From Candidatus Zixiibacteriota bacterium (GTDB lineage Bacteria > Zixibacteria > MSB-5A5 > GN15 > FEB-12): a stretch of 41,072 nucleotides of DNA. Positions 1 through 8,335 of the stretch are shown one piece after another. The stretch spans positions 1-41,072 of the forward strand of contig JAJRQO010000020.1 of NCBI GenBank assembly GCA_024280215.1. The letters are read 5' to 3'. Within the stretch, counting starts at the first letter, position 1, and every line of letters begins with the position of its first letter. Made by a program: the position numbers and the translations under genes. Under the pieces are notes generated by a model. The model was not told where the DNA came from, searched no databases, and worked only from the letters and a program-made list of their open reading frames with translations.

Positions 1-30
1 AAGGGACTGTTGAGAAACCTCTTATTTTGG

Positions 31-114
31 AACATACTTCGACTCCGCTCAGTATGACAAATTATAAGTTGTTGTCTTTCAAGTCACCCTGAGCGGAGTC
101 GAAGGGTCTTGAAA
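31..114 (+). repeat. Dispersed ~85-bp palindromic element, copy 1
   Basis: The arms CTTCGACTCCGCTCAG (37-52) and its exact reverse complement (89-104) are separated by 36 nt. The reverse complement of the whole stretch aligns almost throughout with 25376-25460, including sequence between and outside the arms. This is therefore a mobile-like small element (REP/MITE type) and not a chance hairpin. No transposase is encoded. Confidence 0.8.
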
Positions 115-202
115 GACTGTTTGGACTTTTTCAACAAGCCCTCAAGCCAGGGAAGGGGTTGGTGTTGTTTGTAAGGAGTAGTCGTAGGTCAGATAATTTT
201 GA

Positions 203-221
203 GACAGGGCAATGCCCTGTC
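203..221. repeat. Short palindrome (GACAGGGCAATGCCCTGTC)
   Basis: An almost perfect 19-nt inverted repeat. A close variant sits at about 3884-3899, upstream of mazG, so this is another member of the short dispersed palindromes in the spacers. Confidence 0.65.
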
Positions 222-241
222 GGTACATATAATAGTAGTAG

Positions 242-284
242 GTCGGGTTCACGAAGCCACCGATAGGTGGGTATAGAACCCGAC
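242..284. repeat. Two-tier hairpin repeat
   Basis: The outer arms GTCGGGTTC (242-250) and GAACCCGAC (276-284) enclose a second inverted repeat, CCACC/GGTGG (257-270). The structure could form a stable cruciform or RNA hairpin. There is no T-tract, so it is not a typical intrinsic terminator. Confidence 0.6.
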
Positions 285-330
285 AGATTTTGAAGCCATT
301 TTGTTAGAATTAAAAATGATTAAAAACTGG

Positions 331-351
331 ATTCCCAATCAAGTTGGGAAT
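331..351. repeat. Short hairpin repeat
   Basis: The arms ATTCCCAA and TTGGGAAT are separated by 5 nt. It is followed by loosely repeated 'tgacattg/cgacattg' units to about 380. It appears to be part of the same repeat-derived spacer. Confidence 0.5.
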
Positions 352-475
352 GACATTGGAGAAGTGTGGAACGACATTGTAGGAGTCTAAGATGACAGTG
401 TACCAATGTTTTTTAGATTGTTAATTACTCTCTAAATAAGAATGGATTAAATATTAGGATAGAACAATTCTTGGT

Positions 476-1027
476 TTATTGTTCTGTTTTTCTACTTCTC
501 AGAATTAGGATTGTTATAACATACATAAGGACGATAGCAAAAGGTATAGCAGAAAATCTATACTCAGGGAGTAGATACCATAAAAGAAGTATGAGAACTG
601 TTCTTACTACTGCATGGAAAACCCCGACCCAATGCTTAATCATCCATGAAAATGGCAACCACATTGTACCTGTCAGAATTCCAATTGTCAAAGGCAAAGA
701 AGTGTAATCAATAATAAAAAAAGGAATTGCTATAGAGTAAATTAAAACTGCTTGTCCAACGGTGAATAAGAATAGATTATCAAAAATGTTTTTCGGTTTT
801 GTTTTGTCGAGAAAATTTTCACCAGTAAATCGTGATAGAAGCAAACCTAAATATACGATACTACCAGTACCTATAAATAGAACCCATACAGTTATCTTAG
901 GAGGATAAAACAGTCCCGCTATTCCAATAGTTAACCAAACGATTAAACCAGCTAATGGAGTCGCAAGAAATTTTCTATTTGAAAATTCTATTCGCTGTTC
1001 TTCAAATGTTCTGTCATTATTTTCCAT
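476..1027 (-). CDS. Six-helix membrane protein, possibly DUF7010 family
   Basis: A 183-residue protein with about six hydrophobic helices (roughly 24-40, 45-65, 85-106, 110-128, 135-153, 158-176) and no signal peptide, so it should sit in the inner membrane. The spacing of the helices and the pattern around 'GTGSIVYLG' and 'GILTGTMWLPFSW' recall the small DUF7010 membrane family from memory; I cannot confirm this. It begins 9 nt after the valS stop codon on the same strand and is probably cotranscribed with it. The function is unknown, and nothing suggests a role in tRNA charging. Confidence 0.75.
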   Translation of the reverse strand: MENNDRTFEEQRIEFSNRKFLATPLAGLIVWLTIGIAGLFYPPKITVWVLFIGTGSIVYLGLLLSRFTGENFLDKTKPKNIFDNLFLFTVGQAVLIYSIAIPFFIIDYTSLPLTIGILTGTMWLPFSWMIKHWVGVFHAVVRTVLILLLWYLLPEYRFSAIPFAIVLMYVITILILRSRKTEQ

Positions 1028-1036
1028 TACAGGCTG

Positions 1037-3712
1037 TTACCAACCGAGGATTTGTTCGAGATTTTTGTTCATCTTCTCGATACGTTCCTGATAGTCTTCT
1101 TTTTTGGCTCGTTCTTTCTTGGTGACATCTTCAGGAGCGTTAGCTAAAAAGTCTGGGTTGGCAAGTTTGCGAGATACTTTTTCAAGTTGATTTTTCAAGT
1201 TGGTTATCTCTTTATCAAGACGTGCTTTCTCAACTTCAATATCAATCAGTCCCGCAAGCGGAACATAAATATCGGCACCTGAAATAATTGCTGATGCCGA
1301 GACTAATGGTTTTTTTGTATCAGTTCCGACAAAAAGGTTTTCAACTTTTATCAACGAACGGAAATAACCGATATGATTTTCTAAAAGTTGTCCAAAGGCC
1401 TCATCTTTTACTTTGATATACAAATCAGATTTTTTGCTTGGTGGAACATTAAGCTCAGAACGAACCATTCGTACCGCTGTGACGACCGCTTGGATTTGTT
1501 CGAGGGACTCTTCTAATTTTTCATCAATAAAAGAAGCATCAGGTTCAGGCCATTTAGCAAACATGATAGTTTCAGATGAACCTTCGATTAAATTATGTAA
1601 GTCACGATAGGTGTTCTCAGTTACAAATGGTGTAAATGGATGCATCAGTTTTAATATCTGATTCAAGACGTATGCGGCAACATTGAGAGAGCCTTCACGA
1701 ATTTCTTCGTCTGCTTTATCAGGTTTGATAAGTTCAACATACCATGAACAAAAATCATTCCATACAAAGTTGTAAACTGTTTTAGCGGCAGTGGAAAGTC
1801 TGTATTCGTCTATTGATTTATTGACAGATTCAAGGGTACGATGCAACCGAGATAGAATCCATTTATCAAAAATAACTAAATCATCTGAATTGATCTCATG
1901 TAAATTCGGTTTTTTATCACCAATACGCATCATAACAAATTTTGACACTTGATGAACTTTATTGATAAAGTTTCTTCCAACTTCAAAGGTGTTTTTAGAA
2001 AGCCATGGGTCTTGTCCATCAGGTGTTGATAGCACCATCGAAATACGCAATGCATCGGCACCATATTTTTCAATGATTTCAAGCGGGTCGATACCATTGC
2101 CTAATGACTTTGACATCTTGACACCATTGGCATCACGAACAGTTCCATGGATGTATACATCGGTGAATGGTAAGCCACCGACAAATTCATAGCCAGCCAT
2201 AACCATGCGGGCTACCCAGAGGAAAATAATTTCTGAACCAGTACTTAGTACTTTGGTAGGGTAGAATGCTTTGACATCGGCGTCATTGTTTGGCCAACCT
2301 AAAGTAGAGAATGGCCATAACCATGAGGAGAACCATGTGTCTAAGACATCTTCATCTTGTACCAAAGTTTCTGGGTCGTATCCTTTACAGTCATCTGCAG
2401 AAGGTCTGTTGACCGAGATGAACATGGTGCCATCTTCGGCGTACCATACAGGGATACGGTGTCCCCACCAAAGTTGACGGGAGATACACCAATCACGGAT
2501 ATTTTCCATCCAATGCAGATATGTTTTTGACCAGTAGTCTGGATGAAATTTTATCTCGCCACTTTTAACGGCATCAATTGCTGGTTTGGCGAGTTCGGAC
2601 ATTTTTACAAACCATTGGTCTGAAAGATATGGCTCAACAATATTATGACAACGATAACAGGTTCCCGCTGAGAGGTCGTAGTCTTCAGTTTTTACAAGGT
2701 GACCTTTTTCTTCTAACTCTTTAAGGAGTTGTTTACGGCAATCGTATCGTTTGAGTCCTTTGAATTTTCCACCATTTTCATTGATGGAACCATCGATATT
2801 TAAAATATTGATTTCTTCTAAATCATGACGACGCCCTATCTCAAAATCGTTAGGGTCATGAGCAGGGGTGACTTTGACAACACCAGTTCCAAACTCAGGG
2901 TCAACATAACTATCGGCAACGATTTTTATTTCACGTTCTAAAATCGGAAGGATAACAGTTTTGCCAACGTACTTTTTGAAACGAGAATCTTTTGGTGAAA
3001 CAGCTAAAGCAGTATCACCAAGCATTGTTTCTGGGCGGGTAGTGGCAACGGTCAAGTATTCATCGGAACCTTTGAGTTTGTATCGTATGTACCAGAGTTT
3101 ACCTTTGGAATCTTCATGTTCGACTTCATCGTCAGACAAAGAGGTCTGGCATGAGATACACCAGTTTACAATACGGTGTCCACGGTAGATGTAGCCTTTA
3201 TCATAGAGGTGCTTGAATACATGTTCAACTGCGGAAGTGAGTCCATCGTCGAGAGTGTATGCGGTACGGCTCCAGTCACATGAGGAACCCATTTTTTCGA
3301 GTTGATGCAGAATTTTATCTTTGTTGAGGTCTGCCCAGCCTTGGGTGCGTTCTATAAATTTGTCTCGTCCGATTTCACGACGGGTGGAACCTTCGGCGAC
3401 TAACTGTTTTTCAACAATCACCTGAGTGGCGATTCCAGCGTGGTCAGCACCCGGAATCCATGCAGTTTCAAATCCTTGCATGCGGTGCTTACGAATGAGG
3501 ATATCCTGAATCGTGTTATTTAAAGCATGTCCTAAATGCAGAACCGAAGTTACATTTGGAGGTGGGATCACTATCGAGTATGGTTTTTTATCGGAAGTGT
3601 TGTCGGCGGTGAAATATTTTTTGTCGAGCCATTCCTGATAAATTTTTGCTTCTATTTCAGCGGCTTGATAGGCACCTGACTTAATTTCTTTATTTTCGTT
3701 TTGCTTGCTCAT
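1037..3712 (-). CDS. valS: Valine--tRNA ligase
   Basis: Attaches valine to tRNA-Val in the cytoplasm, using ATP. The 891-residue length is normal for a bacterial enzyme. Visible class I signatures are HLGH at residues 59-62 (the HIGH box) and KMSKS at 532-536. The editing (CP1) domain lies at about 200-350 with 'TTRPETMLGDTA' (224-235), and 'GADHAGIATQ' follows the first motif. The anticodon-binding region is C-terminal, and the last ~65 residues form the charged coiled-coil arm typical of ValRS. It is transcribed away from mazG and is followed after 9 nt by a small membrane-protein gene. I did not find a T-box leader. Confidence 0.97.
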   Translation of the reverse strand: MSKQNENKEIKSGAYQAAEIEAKIYQEWLDKKYFTADNTSDKKPYSIVIPPPNVTSVLHLGHALNNTIQDILIRKHRMQGFETAWIPGADHAGIATQVIVEKQLVAEGSTRREIGRDKFIERTQGWADLNKDKILHQLEKMGSSCDWSRTAYTLDDGLTSAVEHVFKHLYDKGYIYRGHRIVNWCISCQTSLSDDEVEHEDSKGKLWYIRYKLKGSDEYLTVATTRPETMLGDTALAVSPKDSRFKKYVGKTVILPILEREIKIVADSYVDPEFGTGVVKVTPAHDPNDFEIGRRHDLEEINILNIDGSINENGGKFKGLKRYDCRKQLLKELEEKGHLVKTEDYDLSAGTCYRCHNIVEPYLSDQWFVKMSELAKPAIDAVKSGEIKFHPDYWSKTYLHWMENIRDWCISRQLWWGHRIPVWYAEDGTMFISVNRPSADDCKGYDPETLVQDEDVLDTWFSSWLWPFSTLGWPNNDADVKAFYPTKVLSTGSEIIFLWVARMVMAGYEFVGGLPFTDVYIHGTVRDANGVKMSKSLGNGIDPLEIIEKYGADALRISMVLSTPDGQDPWLSKNTFEVGRNFINKVHQVSKFVMMRIGDKKPNLHEINSDDLVIFDKWILSRLHRTLESVNKSIDEYRLSTAAKTVYNFVWNDFCSWYVELIKPDKADEEIREGSLNVAAYVLNQILKLMHPFTPFVTENTYRDLHNLIEGSSETIMFAKWPEPDASFIDEKLEESLEQIQAVVTAVRMVRSELNVPPSKKSDLYIKVKDEAFGQLLENHIGYFRSLIKVENLFVGTDTKKPLVSASAIISGADIYVPLAGLIDIEVEKARLDKEITNLKNQLEKVSRKLANPDFLANAPEDVTKKERAKKEDYQERIEKMNKNLEQILGW

Positions 3713-4023
3713 TATCTTGTAATTTCTTATATATGTGCCGTTCTCTGTATTGAGTTCGACAAGTTAATTTAGATCGCCCAATGTAGGCGGAATTCACCTT
3801 TTTGTCAAGGTTGTTTCGATTTCTGCTTACAGGTTAAAATGTTGGCAACGGGGGACGTCTGCCATGCACGAATTTGTAGCGATAGGGCATTGCCCTGTCT
3901 ATCGGACAGAACTGAAATAATTTATGAAAGAGTAGACATTACCGTCTGCCATGCACTAACAAAGTCATGCTGAGTCCGCCTAGGCGGAAAGTATGGTATC
4001 TATAAAGGATAGTATCGACAGGT
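3713..4023. other. Divergent valS/mazG spacer with repeats
   Basis: About 310 nt with no gene. It holds a variant of the GACAGGGCAATGCCC palindrome (3884-3899) and two copies of a GTCTGCCATGCAC motif (about 3857-3869 and 3944-3956). It also holds TCCGCCTAGGCGGA (3975-3988), set in sequence resembling one end of the ~85-bp element ('tcatgctgag...gtatg'). The promoters for valS and mazG must lie here, but I could not assign -35/-10 boxes with confidence. Confidence 0.65.
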
Positions 4024-4815
4024 ATGGATAAAAATAAAAGTATAGTTTTTGATAAAAAAATCGCTCCTTTTGAACGCTTAGTGGCTGTTTTTGAGGTATT
4101 GAGGAGTGAAAATGGTTGTGCTTGGGACAGAAAACAGACGCATAAGAGTTTATTGCCTTATTTGATAGAAGAAGCATACGAAGTATATGAAGCGATTGAA
4201 AATGAAGATTATTCTGAATTAAAAGAAGAATTGGGCGATTTGGTCTGTCAGGCGGTTTTTCATGCACAGCTTGCTAAGGAACGTGGAGATTTTGAAATCA
4301 ATGATTCGATTACGCATATTGTTGAAAAGTTGATTCGGAGGCATCCTCATATATTTGAAAATGAAAAATCTTTGGATGCTCAAGAAGTGCGAGATCAGTG
4401 GGAAAAGATAAAAGTTGAGTCAGGTGAGAAAAAAGATGTTTTGTCTGGACTTCCCAAAGCGATGCCTGCATTGACTATGGCGTTTCGCATTGGTGAAAAA
4501 GCGGGTGGGATTGGCTTTGACTGGGAAAAATCTTCCGATGTGATAGATAAGATTGAAGAAGAGTTAGATGAGTTAAAAGCGGAAATTATTTCCGACAATA
4601 AAGATGGCATAGAGGATGAGATTGGTGATTTACTCTTTGCGGTTGCATCATTGGCACGTAAAAATGAAATTGATCCTGAAATAGCCCTAAAAAGGGCACT
4701 TGGGAAGTTTAAAGCACGGTTTTTAAAATTAGAGAATGAAATCCGTTCAGATGGTAAATCATATGGCGACTATTCTTTAGCTGAGCTTGAAACTATTTGG
4801 CAAAAAATAAAATAA
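4024..4815 (+). CDS. mazG: MazG nucleoside triphosphate pyrophosphohydrolase
   Basis: Hydrolyses (d)NTPs to NMP and pyrophosphate, a house-cleaning role. The 263-residue length matches tandem-domain MazG. The first domain carries 'LIEEAYEVYEAIEN' followed by 'EELGDLVCQ', which are the Mg-binding EExxE and ExxD motifs. The second has 'KIEEELDELKAEI' followed by 'DEIGDLLFAV'. The 'CAWDRKQTHKSL' stretch near the N terminus is also typical. The ribosome binding site is weak: AAAGG lies about 15 nt upstream of the ATG, with only CAGG close by. No clear hairpin terminator follows. Confidence 0.94.
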   Translation: MDKNKSIVFDKKIAPFERLVAVFEVLRSENGCAWDRKQTHKSLLPYLIEEAYEVYEAIENEDYSELKEELGDLVCQAVFHAQLAKERGDFEINDSITHIVEKLIRRHPHIFENEKSLDAQEVRDQWEKIKVESGEKKDVLSGLPKAMPALTMAFRIGEKAGGIGFDWEKSSDVIDKIEEELDELKAEIISDNKDGIEDEIGDLLFAVASLARKNEIDPEIALKRALGKFKARFLKLENEIRSDGKSYGDYSLAELETIWQKIK

Positions 4816-5133
4816 TTTAATTGACAGCGTTCATCTTTTGTTGTTTTATCCCCCAAGTTAAATAAAGAAGACCTAAATTTATTAGTTTTTTATGTTGTGT
4901 TTTAATTTGAATGAAAGTAATTTTTCACTGTTCAAAATAATTTTGTTTAGTCACTTAAAATAATTTGAACTTTTTTTTTCAAAGTACGTTAGGGATTGAC
5001 ATAGATGATTTAAACATTAATAGGAATGTGATGTTTTAAAACCAAAGATGAAAGGAGCATCGAACCGTCGTATAACCGTCTTAATGATTTTAGAAATTTA
5101 AAAAATGTATTACAAATTTTAATGGAGAAAAAA
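4816..5133. other. AT-rich spacer and leader of the barrel gene
   Basis: No protein gene is supported. The sequence is very AT-rich, with a T9 run near 4971. A TTGACA box lies at 4996-5001, followed by an approximately 100-nt leader before the start codon at 5134. The leader includes two ACCGTC repeats near 5064-5082. I do not recognise a known riboswitch. Confidence 0.5.
4996..5024 (+). promoter_or_regulatory. Possible promoter of the outer-membrane protein gene
   Basis: A perfect TTGACA at 4996-5001, with weak -10 candidates (TAATAG or AATAGG) 16-17 nt downstream. The -35 match is strong and the -10 is poor, so this is tentative. Confidence 0.4.
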
Positions 5134-6228
5134 ATGAAAAAATTTATAATAATGTCTTTTGTATTTGTCATGCTGTTAAGCATGTCTGCTATGGCTTCAG
5201 AAACCCGTGTTAAGACAATGGGTGATAATAACAATATTTTACTTGATGATGCTAATATTTGGATGTATCCATCAAGAATTTTAGATCATACAAATATCGT
5301 AGTTGCCGAACTTGGTTACTACAATGATGAATTTGATGTGATGGGAATCAACTGGAAGTTAGATGATAACTCTGCCTTAGGTACTTATTTTTCGACAAAA
5401 GATTCATGGGATCGTATCAATTTGTTTTATGCAAAAGATATGAACGGCAATAAGCTTGGTGTTCATTTAAATGCACAGCAGTGGAGTGATAAATCAGAAA
5501 ATGATACTATTTTTGCTGGTAATAACAATGCCGAAATGGGCGAAAGCTTTTATGATCTAACTGTTGGTTTAACTGAAGCTAACGGTCAATGGGATGTTGC
5601 ATTGAATTTTGGTGTTGGATCTTATACTGATATCAATGATACTGGTTTTACTGCGAATGAAGGTGATGGAATCAGTAAAATAGGATTTTACGGTCGTTAC
5701 TTTAAGACAAGAAACCCTAACTATACAACTATTTACCATGTAGGTATTATGTCTGAAAAATATGGTGAAAAAAACAATCTTTCAAACACAAGTTTTTCGG
5801 ATAAAACTGTTTCTCTTGATGTAGGTTGTGGTATCAACTATACACCATCAAGCCATGTTTTAGCAGTATTTGATTTTGGTATTATGTATTCAAAAACTAC
5901 TGAAGAACAAACAGGTTCCTCAGATAGAGATACAAAGAACTTCATGTTACCATACTTTAAACTTGGTATGGACGGTAAAGTATTCAATTGGTTAGACCTT
6001 CGTTTTGGTGCTACATCTTATTGGAATAACACTAAACGAGAATTTGAATCTCAATCATATTCTACAAAAGATGCCACTAACATGACTTATTTAGGTTTAG
6101 GTTTCAACTGGGGACATCTTCATGTTGATACAGAAGCTGACCCAGAACTTTTCTTAGACGGTCCTAATTTCCTTTCAGGTCAAAATAATAGAATGTATTG
6201 GAAAATGTCTGTCACTTACGACATGTAA
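5134..6228 (+). CDS. Outer-membrane beta-barrel protein, family unknown
   Basis: About 364 residues with a clear signal peptide (MKKFIIMSFVFVMLLSMSAMA, cut before SETR). The remainder is rich in alternating aromatic/polar strands and Gly/Asn turns, as in outer-membrane barrels. No catalytic motif is visible. The C terminus ends '...YWKMSVTYDM', a final beta strand without the usual terminal Phe. The start at 5134 is preferred over the in-frame ATG at 5122, because GGAG (5124-5127) lies 6 nt before it and the signal peptide then begins MKK. It is monocistronic: a long leader precedes it and a strong terminator follows. It may be a porin or surface protein. Confidence 0.8.
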   Translation: MKKFIIMSFVFVMLLSMSAMASETRVKTMGDNNNILLDDANIWMYPSRILDHTNIVVAELGYYNDEFDVMGINWKLDDNSALGTYFSTKDSWDRINLFYAKDMNGNKLGVHLNAQQWSDKSENDTIFAGNNNAEMGESFYDLTVGLTEANGQWDVALNFGVGSYTDINDTGFTANEGDGISKIGFYGRYFKTRNPNYTTIYHVGIMSEKYGEKNNLSNTSFSDKTVSLDVGCGINYTPSSHVLAVFDFGIMYSKTTEEQTGSSDRDTKNFMLPYFKLGMDGKVFNWLDLRFGATSYWNNTKREFESQSYSTKDATNMTYLGLGFNWGHLHVDTEADPELFLDGPNFLSGQNNRMYWKMSVTYDM

Positions 6229-6249
6229 GCATTGATTTTATATGATTTT

Positions 6250-6278
6250 AAAAGCCCGCTTTTGGCGGGCTTTTTTTT
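6250..6278 (+). terminator. Intrinsic terminator after the barrel gene
   Basis: The stem AAGCCCGC (6252-6259) pairs with GCGGGCTT (6265-6272) over a 5-nt loop, followed by a run of eight T. It ends the transcript of the outer-membrane protein gene. Confidence 0.92.
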
Positions 6279-6338
6279 GCTTAAGATTGAATTAGTTTCT
6301 TCAGGAAAGGGTTCCTGACGACGCAGAAGCATTCGATT

Positions 6339-6394
6339 GTAGGGTTCAGGCTTGCCTGAACCGTTTGGGCGGAACAGGCAAGCCTGTTCCCTAC
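6339..6394. repeat. Composite palindromic repeat
   Basis: Two hairpins, GGTTCAGGCTTGCCTGAACC (6343-6362) and GGAACAGGCAAGCCTGTTCC (6371-6390), are set back to back. GTAGGG at the left end and CCCTAC at the right end make the whole 56-nt unit an imperfect larger palindrome. The half unit recurs at 7157-7179. Confidence 0.75.
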
Positions 6395-6559
6395 AAAATC
6401 AGTAATACAATGTACTGTTCTGGGTTTCGGCTAAAGCTGGAGGGAGTTCAAAAGAACAAGCCAAACAATTTTATTACACCTTGCGTTCTTTCTTATTGCA
6501 ACATACATTCATGACAATTCGATAATTATGAATTCTAAAATTCAAAAAAGGAAGTACCC

Positions 6560-7099
6560 ATGTTACAAAAAGAAAACGCAGTACTCGTTGTTATAGACGT
6601 ACAGGGCAAACTTGCAACACTGATGCACAAACATAAACGTTTGTTTGAAAATGTGAACAGAATGATTGATGGTGCTAAGGCACTCGATATACCGATTATC
6701 TGGACTGAACAAATACCTGACAAACTTGGTGCGACTGTTGATGAAGTGAAGTCTCATCTTGATGGTGTTGAATTGTTGACTAAAAATACATTTTCATGTT
6801 GTGGTGGTGATGGTTTTAATGAAAAGCTTGAACAACTTGGCAAGAAACAGATTATAGTTTGTGGTATTGAAACACATGTCTGTGTCTATCAGACTTGTAA
6901 AGATTTACTTGCCAATGGCAAGGAAGTCCATCTGGTGACCGATGCGGTCTCATCACGCTTTAAACAGAACTATTATCTTGGTATGGAGCGTATCAAGGAA
7001 TTGGGTGGTATTATGACCTCGGTTGAGATGTCATTGTTTGAGATGCTCAAAGTTGCTGAGGGTGACCAGTTTAAGAAAGTAATTAAGATAGTTAAGTAG
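6560..7099 (+). CDS. Isochorismatase-family hydrolase
   Basis: A 179-residue single-domain cysteine hydrolase of the isochorismatase/nicotinamidase superfamily. The expected catalytic triad is visible: Asp13 in 'VVIDVQG', Lys75 in 'LTKNTFSC' and Cys108 in 'CGIETHVCVYQT', with the usual cis-peptide stretch before the cysteine. The length and the 'WTEQIPDKLG' pattern fit the YcaC-like branch, whose substrates are largely unknown. Sequence alone does not separate amidase from other activities. The start is supported by AAGGAAG 5 nt upstream. It stands alone between repeat-bearing spacers. Confidence 0.88.
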   Translation: MLQKENAVLVVIDVQGKLATLMHKHKRLFENVNRMIDGAKALDIPIIWTEQIPDKLGATVDEVKSHLDGVELLTKNTFSCCGGDGFNEKLEQLGKKQIIVCGIETHVCVYQTCKDLLANGKEVHLVTDAVSSRFKQNYYLGMERIKELGGIMTSVEMSLFEMLKVAEGDQFKKVIKIVK

Positions 7100-7156
7100 T
7101 GCCTGAAAGTACTTTTATTAATTTCTGACATTTTTTTGACAATCTGAACCTATTAG

Positions 7157-7184
7157 TAGGGAACAGGCATGCCTGTTCCTTTTT
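7157..7184 (+). terminator. Palindromic repeat acting as likely terminator
   Basis: The perfect palindrome GGAACAGGCATGCCTGTTCC (7160-7179) is followed by TTTTT. It belongs to the same repeat family as 6339-6394, but its position and T-tract suit transcription termination of the hydrolase gene. Confidence 0.6.
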
Positions 7185-7342
7185 ATATATACAATAATTC
7201 AATATTTCCTTCAAAATCTTCTTTATTCTTCTACAAATTACCCCTATCTTGAAGCAATTAAAAGATCAGATTACCACGTCTTTACCTCATGTTGAGGTTT
7301 CGACTCGCAATGATTGCTTAAAGGAAGAAGAAGCTTACATAT

Positions 7343-8332
7343 ATGTCTAAATTAAAAACTGCTGTTGTTGGTGTTGGTGCATTAGGGCGACATCACCTGA
7401 AATGGATGTCACAACTTGACGATTCTGAACTTGTCGGTGTCTATGATATTGACCAGACACGATGCGGTGAATATGCCGATGAATACAAAATAAAAGCGTT
7501 TGAAACTGTTGAACAATTGGCAGGTGAGGTCGATGCGGTCTCGATTGTGGTGCCGACTACGGTACATTATGAGATAGCTTCTCAACTTATCAAAGCTGGG
7601 ATTCATTGCCTGATTGAAAAACCTGTCACACTCAACCTTGACCAAGCAGAAGAACTTATAAAGCTCGCTGAGGCACATAAAGTCAAAGTTACTGTTGGAC
7701 AGATTGAACGGTTTAATCCTGCTGTGGCAGCACTCATGAAGAGTGATTTGAAACCATCGTTTATTGAAGCTCATCGTCTGGCTGGTTTTGACCCTCGGGG
7801 TACCGATGTCGCGGTGATTTTGGATCTGATGATTCATGATATTGATTTGGTGCTTTCGTTTGTTGACTCAAAAATTAAAGATATACAAGCCTCGGGTGTG
7901 GCGGTGATTTCGGATATGATAGATATTGCCAACGCTCGTTTGACATTTGAAAATGGTTGTGTCGCTAATTTGACGGCATCACGGATTTCATTGAACCCGA
8001 TGAGGAAATTACGTCTGTTCCAAAAATCTGGTTACTACTCACTCGACCTTGCTAAAAAACAAGCCGATATATATAGCTTGGCGTCGCCTGATGAAAAAGT
8101 CGAAGGATTTCGGATGCCACTTGGGAAATCTGACAAGGATGTTATCTATAACAAAATTGAAGATAATGGTGCTGATATGCTTGGGGCGGAATTAGCGTCA
8201 TTTTTGACAGCAATTAAAAATGATAGCGATGTTGCGGTGTCGGTCTTTCAGGCATCGGAAGCGTTGCGGGTGGCTCTTGAAGTTGAGAAAATTTGTAAAG
8301 AGTCGTTGCAACTACATGAGGAAATGTCATAG
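7343..8332 (+). CDS. Gfo/Idh/MocA-family oxidoreductase (GnnA-like candidate)
   Basis: An NAD(P)-dependent sugar-type dehydrogenase of 329 residues. The Rossmann motif is GVGALG at 10-15, the family EKP signature is at 92-94, and the active-site-type 'MIHDID' is at about 163-168. It is followed after 3 nt by lpxB and then waaA and lpxK, so a role in lipid A or surface sugar metabolism is likely. In Acidithiobacillus and Leptospira the relative GnnA oxidises UDP-GlcNAc at C3 on the way to a 2,3-diamino lipid A. The partner aminotransferase GnnB is not in this window, so the GnnA assignment is inference. AAGGAAG lies upstream of the ATG. Confidence 0.88.
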   Translation: MSKLKTAVVGVGALGRHHLKWMSQLDDSELVGVYDIDQTRCGEYADEYKIKAFETVEQLAGEVDAVSIVVPTTVHYEIASQLIKAGIHCLIEKPVTLNLDQAEELIKLAEAHKVKVTVGQIERFNPAVAALMKSDLKPSFIEAHRLAGFDPRGTDVAVILDLMIHDIDLVLSFVDSKIKDIQASGVAVISDMIDIANARLTFENGCVANLTASRISLNPMRKLRLFQKSGYYSLDLAKKQADIYSLASPDEKVEGFRMPLGKSDKDVIYNKIEDNGADMLGAELASFLTAIKNDSDVAVSVFQASEALRVALEVEKICKESLQLHEEMS

Positions 8333-8335
8333 CAC

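Larger units (their letters stand above)
1..475. other. Non-coding spacer built of palindromic repeats
   Basis: No convincing coding sequence lies here. The stretch is a patchwork of short inverted repeats (31-114, 203-221, 242-284, 331-351), several with relatives elsewhere in the window. It sits downstream of the minus-strand gene ending at 476. A short plus-strand reading frame beginning at 471 is antisense to that gene and has no support. Confidence 0.7.

Noticed and set aside
1-420. CRISPR-like repeat array
   Set aside because: The repeats are different palindromes and not a uniform repeat-spacer series, and no cas genes are present.
471-707. 78-codon plus-strand reading frame at the left
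   Set aside because: It is antisense to the six-helix membrane protein gene, with no SD and no recognisable protein features.
3980-4267. 95-codon minus-strand reading frame overlapping mazG
   Set aside because: It is antisense to a conserved MazG domain and begins inside it; composition is that of a shadow frame.
5048-5101. Possible 17-residue leader peptide before the barrel gene
   Set aside because: The ATG lacks a convincing SD and no attenuator hairpin follows; it could be chance.
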